From: Indolivaga alginatilytica
Lineage (GTDB): Bacteria > Bacteroidota > Bacteroidia > Bacteroidales > Dysgonomonadaceae
Assembly: GCF_003201355.1 (NCBI RefSeq)
Contig: NZ_QICL01000039.1
Span: 1-41,525, forward strand
Direction of reading: 5' to 3'
DNA length: 41,525 bases
Shown here: positions 9,085-18,324 of the stretch, in pieces
Layout: each line of letters opens with the position of its first letter
How positions within the stretch are numbered: position 1 is the first letter of the stretch
Notes under the pieces: generated by a model
Databases searched by the model: none
What the model saw: the letters and a program-made list of their open reading frames with translations, nothing else
Told to the model about the DNA's origin: nothing
Program-made: the position numbers and the translations under genes

Positions 9085-11088
9085 TTAGTTTTTCATATCC
9101 CTGACACAGCGAACAGCTGCATTATACGAGTTATAATTAGTTGAATTACCAACCCTTGGATCCATAAAATTAACTGCCTGTGTAGATCTTGCACTCCAGT
9201 AATAAGGCCCTTCCAGAATTTTTTTCACCTGGCTCAATTTTATATTCTGAAGTATATCGATCATATAAAGCTCAGCTAATGTGGGCATTCTCCAATCGGT
9301 GTATGTAAGCCCGGTAGTAGCATCTGTCTCAGAATAGACATCACATTTGGTCTTAGAGTCTGCATAACTTGCTGCTCCTGTTACGCCATACTGTGAGGCA
9401 AGTATAAAACGAGGTGATATACGACGATTGTTTTCGTCGGTAGTTATCGTTGAACCGCTAGCATCTGTTAGAGGATACCCTAATATTGCATTTGCTCTTA
9501 TATAATCGGCATACGAAATACCTAGAGTAGGATTGGGAGCATAGTGGGTATAACCAGTATCGAAAACTTCATCGAATTCATCAGGATTCGGTAATGTGGA
9601 GTAATTAGGAACCAGAGAGGTCATTATATACATATTCTTATTATTTTGACCATCACTTCCCCCAGGAGCATTCGCTGAAATATCGGCACTCAGATAAAGA
9701 GGAGGGTATTGATTAACGGTTACCTGTTGCGTTAAATTTGAACCATTTTTGACTGTAAATGCGATTGTCTTAGCTACAAAGTTAACAGGCAACGTACTGT
9801 TGATGGTTATATTTCCCGATTTAGCACTGCTGTCCCACGTAATAGTTACACCATTGCTGCCATTGGCCGATGCCACGCCGTTCACTGTGATAGATGTTAT
9901 TTGTACGTCTGCCGAAGATGACTGAAATGTAGTTGTAAAACTTGTCATATTGGGTAAACTTATAGTTTTGTCTTTTACATATATAAAATTTACGGCATCT
10001 ACCGCCACCAATATCTGTTTCGTGGTCCAGTCCTGTATCGTAAAATTAGAGGTCAACTCTACCGCTGTCGTAGGAGTTGTCGAACCTAATTTATCAATAA
10101 CAGCAGTTATATCGTAAAGCCGGTTCCTTTCTAATTTGTAGAGAGCCTGACGTGCTGCTTCTGTTTCGGGAGTCGGGTTTGCATTATCGTTATCTGCAAG
10201 ACGGTAATTGACAGGAACGCGATAATAATTATTGGGATAATTGATCCCCGATACTGTTACAGGTACATTAACAATCATATATGTTTCGTTGGCGACTGTA
10301 GTATTCCAGTCGTTAGCATATGAATAAGCGATTATGCTACTGGTATTACCTGCACCGGAATTTTGATTGGTAAAACCTGTCATACTCAGTAAACTTGGAG
10401 TTACAGCGTTACCGGTTTCTATCAGCGAGCTGTTGGTTGCATATTTCATTACTCTTTTGGTAATATTAGCACCGGTTGTCAATGCCAATCCGTTCAGGTA
10501 AGTCATAGATACCCTTATTTTTGCTGCCGCTCTTTTCAAAGTAACAGGAATTTCTTTGTTTACAATAATTCCATTATTCAGTACCATATTAGAAGTTCCG
10601 TCCATGATAAAGCTATCCTGCTTTTTGTCGGTATCCAAAGCTGATACCGAAAGTGCTTTTAATGCTGTCAGAGAAATACCTCCTGACGGAATTGTTCCGG
10701 TATAATTAGCTACTATATAAATAGAGTGATTGACATTGAGTGCAAATGATTCCTGAGTAATATCAAGAATTTTAGAATATGACCCTACTCCTGTTAATGC
10801 CGGAGAAGGAACAATATGCTGATAATATATACAAGCATCTCCATTTTGCTGATAAATAAAAACATCGAGTGTTGTTATTTTATTTTCGTTCAGGTTATCA
10901 TCTCCATTTTCGGCAGTGCTCCTTGTCGATTGAGATTCAGGCCAAGTGAATTTAAGCATAATTGCATTCCCTTTTGTAATTCTCGGATCATCAATCTCTT
11001 CATCCTGTGCACATGACACAAGTACCAATAGCATTAAAATTGCAAATCTGATTATATGTATATTATTATATTTCATATCCTTCGTCAT
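9085..11088 (-). CDS. Fimbrillin-like lipoprotein with C-terminal Lcl/DUF1566-type domain
   Basis: A 667-aa lipoprotein (LVSC, C26). The N-terminal fimbrillin domain has strand IMLKFTWPESQSTRS, a likely cleavage site after R56, and IYIVANYTG, and ends near FTIQDW at about 350. A middle beta region (about 365-475) follows. The C-terminal 120 residues resemble an Lcl/DUF1566-type fold: DWRMPTLAELYMIDIL, YYWSARS and AVRCVRD. Such domains are found on tip proteins of Bacteroidales fimbriae and may bind host or bacterial surfaces. The start overlaps the stop of the 487-aa gene by ATGA, indicating translational coupling. An alternative ATG lies four codons in. Confidence 0.75.
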   Translation of the reverse strand: MTKDMKYNNIHIIRFAILMLLVLVSCAQDEEIDDPRITKGNAIMLKFTWPESQSTRSTAENGDDNLNENKITTLDVFIYQQNGDACIYYQHIVPSPALTGVGSYSKILDITQESFALNVNHSIYIVANYTGTIPSGGISLTALKALSVSALDTDKKQDSFIMDGTSNMVLNNGIIVNKEIPVTLKRAAAKIRVSMTYLNGLALTTGANITKRVMKYATNSSLIETGNAVTPSLLSMTGFTNQNSGAGNTSSIIAYSYANDWNTTVANETYMIVNVPVTVSGINYPNNYYRVPVNYRLADNDNANPTPETEAARQALYKLERNRLYDITAVIDKLGSTTPTTAVELTSNFTIQDWTTKQILVAVDAVNFIYVKDKTISLPNMTSFTTTFQSSSADVQITSITVNGVASANGSNGVTITWDSSAKSGNITINSTLPVNFVAKTIAFTVKNGSNLTQQVTVNQYPPLYLSADISANAPGGSDGQNNKNMYIMTSLVPNYSTLPNPDEFDEVFDTGYTHYAPNPTLGISYADYIRANAILGYPLTDASGSTITTDENNRRISPRFILASQYGVTGAASYADSKTKCDVYSETDATTGLTYTDWRMPTLAELYMIDILQNIKLSQVKKILEGPYYWSARSTQAVNFMDPRVGNSTNYNSYNAAVRCVRDMKN

Positions 11089-12548
11089 TGGTATTTTGTT
11101 TGTGTAATCAAGATATCTGTATCAGTAGTACCCGGGAATCTACGAGTACTGGGAGCAGTAATCACCGGATTTATTTTTAGCTTTATTCCATCAACAGTAA
11201 TGTACATATATGTCGTTCGGTTAGTTCCTCCCCATGTTTTGAGGGCTCCTACTTTTATTTCATATTCATTGGTACGGGCAATACCTGTCGATACAGCTAA
11301 TTTTCCGGCAGTAGAACCGGTCGAATTAAAGCCGAATTCCAAACCGTTAGTTAAAGTAGCAGTCCATATTGCCCCTGTGGGTGCAGTCAGCTTAAAACTG
11401 TAATTGGCATAAGAAGTACCATTTATTCCGGTTCCGTTTAGCATATAAGGATATTGAACGATCCCTGTTGTAGCCCCTGTATTATTTCCATTGAAAGGAG
11501 TCAATATATAGTCTGTATCTTTAACTCCGTGCCCTATCTGCGATGAGGTCACAGACCATGGGTATATTGTTGTTGTAATAGTTATCAGGTTATTTAGTTT
11601 ACCAATTACACCGATGACCCGATATACGTTATTGCGCATCAGACTATATTTATTAGTCGTTTGTCCATTATCCGTTATATAACCCTTATAAGTGTGGCTA
11701 ATACCATTTGTTTTTACTACAACTTTCAGATAAGGTGTTATGTTGTCGTTCGGAGTAGTTGTTGACGCTGCAATATTTTGATAAGTATAAAAAGAGGTAT
11801 GCGCATTTACCGGTATTACCGCGGATAAGTCAGAAGGTGTAACCGCCAGTGTATTATTAGCTGTAATGGTTCGCAGCAAATTAGTTTTGGTAACAGGAGT
11901 TATCATTACGGTATTGTGATAACTACAACGCGAGTTAAGCACCTGATTGTCCAACTCTATAGATGTAACTTCAACTGTATTACTTTGGCTATCTGCACTT
12001 TTAAACATATAAATATCCAAACGGGCAACGAGCCTTTCCATTGGAACTTCTACTGTTACATATTGACTATTGATAGCTACCTCTGTTTTTCCGATCATGA
12101 GGATGCTTGCATCATTAAAGCCATTGGGATTTGTAACAGTTAACGCCTCTAGTTGAGCCATTGTCAAGGTTTTCGTTATAGTGTTGGAAAATGTTTTATT
12201 CACATCGTTATAGTTTGCAATAGCATAAATAACTTTTGTCTGAGATGACACATTCACAGATCTGGATAATTCCTGTAATGTTGCAGGAGTAAAAGCCGTA
12301 ATCAACTCTGAGTATTCACAATAACCTGTTGTTTTATTGAAAATATACAGCGCCAGACTCGAAAAGCCCCCATCGCCCCCTTTTACAAGAGGATCATTTA
12401 CCGGACCTGCTTTTATGGAGAGATTCAGCAAAGCATCTTTATCAGTAGCTTCTTCCGAAGTAAAGCTTTCCGTATTACTGCATGATACCAGTGAAAAAAG
12501 AACTGATAACAGTAATATACTTGCTAAATTTTTATAGTTATATTTCAT
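11085..12548 (-). CDS. Fimbrillin-like lipoprotein (minor subunit)
   Basis: A 487-aa lipoprotein with lipobox LVSC (C23). The mature N-terminus has the strand LLNLSIKAGP and the motif PLVKGG, with K56 33 residues after the lipid Cys. This equals the position of the TRS sites in its neighbours. The core LALYIFNKTTG and IYAIANYND is typical of FimA/Mfa1-type subunits. The fimbrillin domain ends near TTTIYPWSV (about 335). A further beta domain of about 150 residues follows. It starts 12 bases after the anchor gene and overlaps the next gene by four bases. It is probably an accessory subunit between shaft and tip. The specific Mfa number cannot be assigned. Confidence 0.72.
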   Translation of the reverse strand: MKYNYKNLASILLLSVLFSLVSCSNTESFTSEEATDKDALLNLSIKAGPVNDPLVKGGDGGFSSLALYIFNKTTGYCEYSELITAFTPATLQELSRSVNVSSQTKVIYAIANYNDVNKTFSNTITKTLTMAQLEALTVTNPNGFNDASILMIGKTEVAINSQYVTVEVPMERLVARLDIYMFKSADSQSNTVEVTSIELDNQVLNSRCSYHNTVMITPVTKTNLLRTITANNTLAVTPSDLSAVIPVNAHTSFYTYQNIAASTTTPNDNITPYLKVVVKTNGISHTYKGYITDNGQTTNKYSLMRNNVYRVIGVIGKLNNLITITTTIYPWSVTSSQIGHGVKDTDYILTPFNGNNTGATTGIVQYPYMLNGTGINGTSYANYSFKLTAPTGAIWTATLTNGLEFGFNSTGSTAGKLAVSTGIARTNEYEIKVGALKTWGGTNRTTYMYITVDGIKLKINPVITAPSTRRFPGTTDTDILITQTKYQ

Positions 12549-12560
12549 AAGTTATAAGTA

Positions 12561-13472
12561 TTATACACCCGGTTTTATCTCTTCCTCACCCCAAGGTTCA
12601 ACAGCAATAGCAAAACCTCTAAACGAAAATCTTATTCTTATAGGCACTTCATTTTTACCATCTTCTGATATGCCGTATTTTCGCATAAATTGCATAACTG
12701 ACAGCGAATATATTATATCGTTTGTCTCTGAATTTCTTATGTTAATAAACACATCGTTATCATCATTAAATCGTAAGACATTAAAGTTTGCCTCCACTTC
12801 GTGTTTACTATTATCTATAGTTAATAATGGATAATAGGATACTTTTTCTTTGGAATAATTTTCTTTAAATGTGACTGTCGGTTTTAAATTACCGATTTCT
12901 ATCGATAGATTAGGATCGCTACTTACCGACTTCGTTATATTTGAACGGGTAATAGTAGCCTGATCCAGATTGGAAAGCACTATCTGCATTTTGATATGTG
13001 CACTTTTGAACTTAACTGTATCTATCACGTAGTTACCTCTGATAATGTTTATATCTTTAGTTGCGTAATAGAGGCTATCGTTTGTAGTGATTCTTTCTTT
13101 TTTAAAATAAGCAGGAGCTCCCACCGCAAGACTATCTAATGAAGTGGACTGCGTCATCTGACTGTTTTTATCGACATTACCCCAACATACTATTTTGTAT
13201 TTGCCATATGGCAGATCGAGATCTATACCTTGTTTTCTCTTTAAATCGTCTTGATTTAAAGTAACTGCCCTTACGAAGACTTCTTTGTCATCGTATATAT
13301 ATAGATTTACACTCTTCTCCTTTTCCAAGAATATTTCTTTTGTACCATCTCCTTTATAACTGAAATAAAGGGAGTAAACAGGAGGAGGGCAATCATCCAT
13401 ATCATCCTTTATACAAGAACTCATTAGTATAACTACTAAAAACAAGGCATATAGAATTGGTCTCTTTCTCAT
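12561..13472 (-). CDS. FimB/Mfa2-family fimbrial anchor lipoprotein
   Basis: 303 aa from the chosen start, with lipobox MSSC (C20) followed by IKDDMDDCPPP, the signature N-terminus of FimB/Mfa2 anchors. The body has the family's paired transthyretin-like beta domains: SVNLYIYDDKEVFVRAV, LPYGKYKIVCWGN, and a C-terminal strand ending EPWGEEEIKPGV. Anchors of this type sit in the outer membrane and limit fimbrial length. They lack the protease-cleavage site, and none is seen here. A longer frame begins 19 codons upstream at 13529. I prefer the internal ATG because it begins the signal peptide and leaves the upstream inverted repeat outside the gene. Confidence 0.82.
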   Translation of the reverse strand: MRKRPILYALFLVVILMSSCIKDDMDDCPPPVYSLYFSYKGDGTKEIFLEKEKSVNLYIYDDKEVFVRAVTLNQDDLKRKQGIDLDLPYGKYKIVCWGNVDKNSQMTQSTSLDSLAVGAPAYFKKERITTNDSLYYATKDINIIRGNYVIDTVKFKSAHIKMQIVLSNLDQATITRSNITKSVSSDPNLSIEIGNLKPTVTFKENYSKEKVSYYPLLTIDNSKHEVEANFNVLRFNDDNDVFINIRNSETNDIIYSLSVMQFMRKYGISEDGKNEVPIRIRFSFRGFAIAVEPWGEEEIKPGV

Positions 13473-13499
13473 CTTTTCAGTATGTTGAATTTTGATATT

Positions 13500-13613
13500 A
13501 GAAAAGGCTACCCTAAAATTATTAATCATCGGGGCGATTCAAATATTATTACTAATCAAGGCAATAATAAGAATTATGGCTATCGAAGTATACCTGTTAT
13601 GGTAGCCTCTTCT
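13500..13613 (-). terminator. Inverted repeat between major fimbrillin and anchor genes
   Basis: AGAAAAGGCTACC (13500-13512) and GGTAGCCTCTTCT (13601-13613) are complementary at 12 of 13 positions across 88 bases. A shorter competing hairpin (GGCTA/TAGCC, 13578-13607) uses the same right arm. It lies in the gap after the first fimbrial gene, a place where partial termination or mRNA-end stabilisation would favour the shaft subunit. No long T-run follows, so the mechanism is uncertain. Confidence 0.4.
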
Positions 13614-13627
13614 AATAAAACTAAAGG

Positions 13628-14845
13628 TTATTGGTTAAGCTCGAATCCCGGAACAATTGTTTCCTCTCCCCATGGAGCGATTGTTACATGAACCATTACA
13701 TTATACTGCATATTTTTCAGATCAGTGTCTAGCGACGGGATCAGTTCAATATCCATATTGTATATTTTACCAGGAACGAAATCGGAAGCTACCATTTCAG
13801 TATTTACATTTTTGTAGAATTTTACAATATTAGCAAAACGGAAACTAGGAGCTAATGCGGGATTGAATACCTCTGTATTTGTTGATGCAAGTCCGGTTAT
13901 TACTAAATCGGAAAGATCTAAATGCAGTTTAGGAACTTCTGTACCCGGGAAGATGTTGAATGCATAACATTTATTCGGTGTCGACAGTGGTAGGTTAGCA
14001 TAGCCTGATTCTTCTGTATATCTACGATAGCTGGCAAAGCTTGCAGCATTCAAAGTCGGTCCGGGAGGTGTAAATAACCAATTTCCTTCTTGAATAGCAC
14101 CTACATAGGTAAGAACTTGCAAATATTCATCTAAAGTTCCGGGACGATTGTATTTGTGGTAAATATTATTGAGATAAATCCCCTTAACATTTCCGGTAAA
14201 TCCAGTCCAGGTTACATTAGCTGACACGGGAGCATTGTTGATTTGTCTCGTATACGTAAAATTACCTGCATTCTTAAAAGAAATCGATTTGATTTGTAAA
14301 CGGGCAACTATAGGCACAATAGTTACATTTGCGGTATAAGTTTGACCATCAGTCGGATCAGGATTTACAGGTTCTGTCTGAACGGGCGTCAAATCCTCGT
14401 CTACACCATAATAAAGTACATGAGAGCCTTGCTGATCGGGTAATGTTGTAGAAACCACATTAGTATTACCTACAGCAGTTCCGGGATTACCATAAACAAA
14501 AACCTTAGATACTGATCTGGAAGTGTTTATAAATTTTAAACCTTGACCTGGTGTAGTAAGCTTATACCAGTCTGAATTTAAAACAGCATCCTTGTTTATA
14601 AGCTTAGACACAATAACAGTACCACCGGCATCGGTAAGATTGATAAGGACACTGGTTACATTGATAGTATCAGCGGTAAAAACATTAGCGGGATCAGACG
14701 ATCTGGTAGTCGTCGCGGGCTCAAGTCCACTTAATGAAACTGATACAGATCTGACATCTTTTGTAGAGATCGAATCGTCATTGCTACAGGCAAAAAAAGC
14801 CAAAGTAGCTAATGCAGCAAAGAAAATGTTTTTAATTTTCATCAT
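13628..14845 (-). CDS. Major fimbrillin (FimA/Mfa1-type shaft subunit) precursor
   Basis: A 405-aa lipoprotein (FFAC, C20) and first gene of the operon. The predicted donor strand SVSVSLSGLEP is followed by TTTRSS, and cleavage after R48 would expose the groove as in type V pilins. The length and layout match Mfa1/FimA-type shaft subunits: an N-terminal domain with VSKVFVYGNPG, the segment IVARLQIKSISFKNAG, and a C-terminal strand VTIAPWGEETIVPG. The WGEE...PG ending is shared with the anchor encoded next. The gene has the longest upstream region of the cluster (14846-15594), consistent with the operon promoter. Which fimbrial type it is cannot be told from sequence alone. Confidence 0.8.
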   Translation of the reverse strand: MMKIKNIFFAALATLAFFACSNDDSISTKDVRSVSVSLSGLEPATTTRSSDPANVFTADTINVTSVLINLTDAGGTVIVSKLINKDAVLNSDWYKLTTPGQGLKFINTSRSVSKVFVYGNPGTAVGNTNVVSTTLPDQQGSHVLYYGVDEDLTPVQTEPVNPDPTDGQTYTANVTIVPIVARLQIKSISFKNAGNFTYTRQINNAPVSANVTWTGFTGNVKGIYLNNIYHKYNRPGTLDEYLQVLTYVGAIQEGNWLFTPPGPTLNAASFASYRRYTEESGYANLPLSTPNKCYAFNIFPGTEVPKLHLDLSDLVITGLASTNTEVFNPALAPSFRFANIVKFYKNVNTEMVASDFVPGKIYNMDIELIPSLDTDLKNMQYNVMVHVTIAPWGEETIVPGFELNQ

Positions 14846-14980
14846 AAATATGTTTAAAGGGTTTGAAATATTTTTTATATTTAAATATTATTACATAAAT
14901 AGCAGGGGTGCTTGAAATAACTACCTAAACAAAAGTTCAAATAGCTATTTATTCTCTAATTATGTAAAATGATTTGAGTT

Positions 14981-15000
14981 TATTGTTATATATTGTTATA
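14981..15000. repeat. Tandem decamer TATTGTTATA x2
   Basis: Two perfect adjacent copies of TATTGTTATA, about 140 bases upstream of the major fimbrillin start. The 10-base period equals about one helical turn, which would suit a protein binding side by side. It could also be chance in AT-rich DNA. Confidence 0.4.
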
Positions 15001-15256
15001 TAATGCCTTAATTATAGTTTCGTTTGTTTAAAAAATATAACAACACACCGAATAAAATGTTTAATGAGATACGTTATTAAGTTAGCAGTTCATTAGTTTA
15101 ATTTTGTTAACTAAAACAAAATAAATAGCAACAAACTGATTATTAGAGAATTACCCAACATGCAAAATAAATAGTTTTTTCAAAATTTTTATTAAACTCA
15201 CAGTATATTTAGAGTCTCTTTAAATTTTAATAAGAAATAATAATAATGTAGAAGAC

Positions 15257-15334
15257 ATGTTAGTTGTAGGTGAAGATATTCGTATCCCTCGTAAAAAAGG
15301 AGTGCTTTTCAAATTATTTATTATATCTTGCTGA
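15257..15334 (+). other. Possible 25-codon small ORF
   Basis: ATG to TGA encodes MLVVGEDIRIPRKKGVLFKL plus five residues. Its composition is more protein-like than the surrounding AT-rich DNA, but there is no clear ribosome binding site and I recognise no family. It may be a remnant or chance. Confidence 0.2.
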
Positions 15335-15532
15335 AAAATAGTTTAATAAAGCATTTGCGGTGTTGGCAATTTTACACATCACATGTAACATATTTACGTT
15401 CTGTTAGTTTAACGGAAACAGGCACTCAATAATTCGGTGACAGTCAAAGTTTCAGAATTTTAAAACATTCATTTATAACGGTATAGAACAGGGTATATGT
15501 TCACTTTCTATTGGAGAGGGTTAGGGCTGAGG

Positions 15533-15572
15533 TTTATCACTTTAAAATACAGCATTAAATATTTTGTATAAC
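15533..15572 (+). repeat. Partial dispersed repeat end, copy E
   Basis: TTTATCAC...AATACAGCATTAAATATTTT resembles the 3' end of copies A and B (TGATAAAA...CATTAAATATTT). Like copy A, it ends about 20 bases before the start codon of the downstream plus-strand gene. Confidence 0.35.
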
Positions 15573-15594
15573 TTAATTACTGAAATTCATCCCC

Positions 15595-17043
15595 ATGAAA
15601 TATATAATATATTTATTTATAGCACTTTTCGTTTCTACACCAAGCATATATGCTCAAGGAAACTTAAACAAATCCTGGACAAAGCAAAACAGACCGATCA
15701 GAAATAAAGTTCTCACATTCTCATTCACTGAGTCTAAAAATGAATTAAGGCATAGTTATCAGCCATGGGATCAAACCAATTACCAGATCAAAGGTGATGT
15801 GTGGATTACTCCCAAAAGTTTATACAAAAAGGAAAACATGTCTATTAATGGTAAACCTGTTTCATCCGTATTACAGTATAGTCAAAACACGATGCTATTC
15901 TCCGACTATGGAAGCGATACTCTATCGACAGTTACCGAAGAGGAGCACCACAAACAATTATACCTGTCAGCGAGATACACTCCTACCCTTTTACTCGAAT
16001 ATTTCTACAATAGAAAATCCAGACTAGAGTCTAATACTGATTCTATTTACAACACGTATCTGGAGGTAATAAATGAAGCCCGAATAAGACTCTTTATAAA
16101 TAAAGCAACAGATTTGGTTGATAAAATAGACATACTGGAAAATGATGATTTCTTTGGTAACATTAATTCGACATTCGAATATCGTAATTACATAAATCAT
16201 CAGTCGTTATTTATACCCACGCAGATATTGATGTCTAAAATAAACGGAAAGTTACAAGACTCTATTTTTATAACCTCATTCAAAATAGAAAATAAACTAC
16301 CCGTATTACTAGCAGCCCCCCTTAAATACACTTTCAAAGAAAGTCTACATGACAATACATCCATAAGCTTGGAGAAATACAACGACCACATCTACTTTTT
16401 ATATTTAGGGCACACCGACAGTAAAAGTCTGGTAGTAGAATTTAAAGATTTCTTATTGGTTGCAGAAGCTCCGTTAAACAGTAGAAACGGAGATATGATT
16501 ATTAGCGAGATAAAGAAAAACTTCCCAGATAAACCGATTAAGTTTTTTGTTTTTGGGCACCATCACCCTCATTATCTTGGAGGCGTAAGACCGTTTATTC
16601 ATGAAGGAGCAAATATTCTTTCCTCAATGGGCGATTTTGATTATCTTACCTACTTAGCCAGAAATCCCCGGACACTTAAACCAGACAGTTTAGAATTCGA
16701 CAGAAAAAGACTCAACGTAAATATTCTGGGAGAAAACAGAACAATTACCGATAACAACTATTCGATGCAAGTTATCAATATAGGGGAAGACTCGCATCAT
16801 ACTAAAGATTACATTATATTCTATTTTCCTAAAGAAAAGATAATTTTCGAGGGTGATTTAGTTTGGATACCCAACGATGGCAGGGCAACAGGCAAAGTGA
16901 GCAGCAGACAAAAAGGACTTTACGAAGCCATACAAAAGTTGAATCTCAATGTAGACACTATTTTTCAATCGTGGCCTATCAAAGAGTTCAACTATAAATC
17001 TAAAATATCTTTTAAAGAATTAGAAGAGTCAGTTAAAGAATGA
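15595..17043 (+). CDS. Secreted metallo-beta-lactamase-fold hydrolase-like protein
   Basis: A 482-aa protein with a signal peptide cleaved near A20 (SIYA-QG). The C-terminal half (about 265-470) has the order of an MBL fold. The motif GHHHPHYLGG (321-330) sits where THxHxDHxGG is expected, followed by DSHHTKDY (H401/H402) and FEGDLVW (D421). Compared with the consensus, the Asp and third His of HxHxDH are His326 and Tyr327, so the metal site is altered. The N-terminal 250 residues are a beta-rich region with no family I recognise. It stands alone, divergent from the fimbrial operon and convergent with the PUL. The fold is fairly sure. Catalysis and substrate are open. Confidence 0.65.
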   Translation: MKYIIYLFIALFVSTPSIYAQGNLNKSWTKQNRPIRNKVLTFSFTESKNELRHSYQPWDQTNYQIKGDVWITPKSLYKKENMSINGKPVSSVLQYSQNTMLFSDYGSDTLSTVTEEEHHKQLYLSARYTPTLLLEYFYNRKSRLESNTDSIYNTYLEVINEARIRLFINKATDLVDKIDILENDDFFGNINSTFEYRNYINHQSLFIPTQILMSKINGKLQDSIFITSFKIENKLPVLLAAPLKYTFKESLHDNTSISLEKYNDHIYFLYLGHTDSKSLVVEFKDFLLVAEAPLNSRNGDMIISEIKKNFPDKPIKFFVFGHHHPHYLGGVRPFIHEGANILSSMGDFDYLTYLARNPRTLKPDSLEFDRKRLNVNILGENRTITDNNYSMQVINIGEDSHHTKDYIIFYFPKEKIIFEGDLVWIPNDGRATGKVSSRQKGLYEAIQKLNLNVDTIFQSWPIKEFNYKSKISFKELEESVKE

Positions 17044-17054
17044 TTAGATAATAG

Positions 17055-17080
17055 AAAGGAGTCGTAAAAACAACTCCCTT
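17055..17080. terminator. Small hairpin between convergent genes
   Basis: AAAGGAGT and ACTCCCTT can form an imperfect stem in the 45-base gap between the convergent MBL and DUF5009 genes. The position suits a bidirectional terminator, but the stem has a mismatch. Confidence 0.35.
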
Positions 17081-17088
17081 CCAAAACA

Positions 17089-18324
17089 TTATATCTTTAA
17101 TTTAATATGTATTTTACCTAACAGATAAGTACATCCGATCACTAAAAAGGAAAATATTATAGAGTTGAGCACACCCATCGTACCCACCTTAGCCCACTCG
17201 GGTAAATCAATATTTACTAGAGCAAAGATACTATACAAGATATAGGGTATCAGATAGCAAGTAAGTGTAGCAGTTCCGGCAGGCTCTATAAATTTGAACC
17301 AACCTGTAAGATCTTTTTGATCGAGCCAATATAGAAAGAAATAAGCCCCTATACCAATAGCAGTGCAATAAAATACCCAACTGGGAGTTTCGCTGAGTTT
17401 CGAAATAATCCAATAGTGATGTGATACAAATCCTGCAATACAAAATAGCAAACTCACTGCAATCCCGCCAAGAATCCATTGAGAAGGCTTCTCATTTATT
17501 TTTCTAGCACACTTCACACCTATAATAGAAAGTAACATACCAGCCATCGTAAATGCAGGCAGTGCACCATTACCAATATGCAATATGCCTAATATTTGAT
17601 TGAAAAAATTACCACTTGGTAAATTTAAGATAGATATTCCCTCTCGTGTCATAGAGAGCAGTATACAAATAAGTATAAACAGCAGCCAAGCGCTCAACAG
17701 ATATTTCAATCTGTCGCGACTAAATAAGTAGATGAATGCACACAAGAAATATGTCCAACCAATAAGTCCCAGAATTCCCCACCAACGGGCAGAAAATACA
17801 CCTTCGTCATTATCCCTAAATATAATTGCCAGAATCAAAAGGATGACCATGCCTAGAATTTTCAGAGCTGAGTATAAGTTTCGAAGAGACTCTTTCTCTG
17901 TCCTTCTATATACGTTCCATATCAAGAAAAAGCCTGCAACCATCAGCAAACGATAGACAGGAAGAGACAAGCCTGTGGAAGAAGAAACACCACTTTCGGT
18001 ATTAACAATAAACACGCCCATGATCAGAAGTGCAGCAGTGCGACTAAGTATATGAGCAACGGTACTCACCCCTGTTTCGCCTTTCGAAAAACGTCTTTCT
18101 ATGGCAAAAGGGATAGACATTCCCACAGAAAACAAAAAACAAGGGAAAACAATATCTGCCAAACCCAACATGTCTTCGCCCAATGCAGCATGCCCCAACC
18201 ATACAGGAACATCGCTCACAGTCCATAAATCATTCACAAAAATCATCAATAGCATAGTTACTGCCCTAAGCATATCTATCGCATGATTTCGTTGGGAAAA
18301 ATCATTCACTCCATTTTTTATCAT
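17089..18324 (-). CDS. DUF5009 / HGSNAT-like multi-pass membrane acyltransferase
   Basis: A 411-aa inner-membrane protein with about ten to eleven hydrophobic segments. The N-terminus RNHAIDMLRAVTMLLMIFVNDLW and the segment DIVFPCFLFSVGMSIPFAIERR are typical of DUF5009 and heparan-alpha-glucosaminide N-acetyltransferase-like proteins. Relatives move acetyl groups across the membrane onto amino sugars. It is the last gene of the PUL, 112 bases after the GH18 gene on the same strand. An amino-sugar acetylation role is therefore attractive but inferred. The family call is good; the substrate is a guess. Confidence 0.75.
   Translation of the reverse strand: MIKNGVNDFSQRNHAIDMLRAVTMLLMIFVNDLWTVSDVPVWLGHAALGEDMLGLADIVFPCFLFSVGMSIPFAIERRFSKGETGVSTVAHILSRTAALLIMGVFIVNTESGVSSSTGLSLPVYRLLMVAGFFLIWNVYRRTEKESLRNLYSALKILGMVILLILAIIFRDNDEGVFSARWWGILGLIGWTYFLCAFIYLFSRDRLKYLLSAWLLFILICILLSMTREGISILNLPSGNFFNQILGILHIGNGALPAFTMAGMLLSIIGVKCARKINEKPSQWILGGIAVSLLFCIAGFVSHHYWIISKLSETPSWVFYCTAIGIGAYFFLYWLDQKDLTGWFKFIEPAGTATLTCYLIPYILYSIFALVNIDLPEWAKVGTMGVLNSIIFSFLVIGCTYLLGKIHIKLKI

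Larger units (their letters stand above)
14846..15594. other. 749-base divergent intergenic region (fimbrial operon / MBL gene)
   Basis: A very AT-rich divergent promoter region. It contains a perfect tandem decamer at 14981-15000 and an 8-bp inverted repeat (ATTTTGTT/AACAAAAT) at 15101-15122. It also has a 25-codon open frame at 15257-15334 and a partial copy of the dispersed repeat end near 15533-15572. I found no exact TAnnTTTG box upstream of the fimbrillin gene. TAGCTATTTG on the minus strand near 14940 is the nearest match. I looked for a pair of inverted repeats that could flip the promoter and saw none. Confidence 0.5.

Noticed and set aside
14846-15594. Possible invertible promoter for fimbrial phase variation
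   Set aside because: I looked for a pair of inverted repeats around a promoter and found only an 8-bp dyad at 15101-15122. No recombinase gene is nearby.
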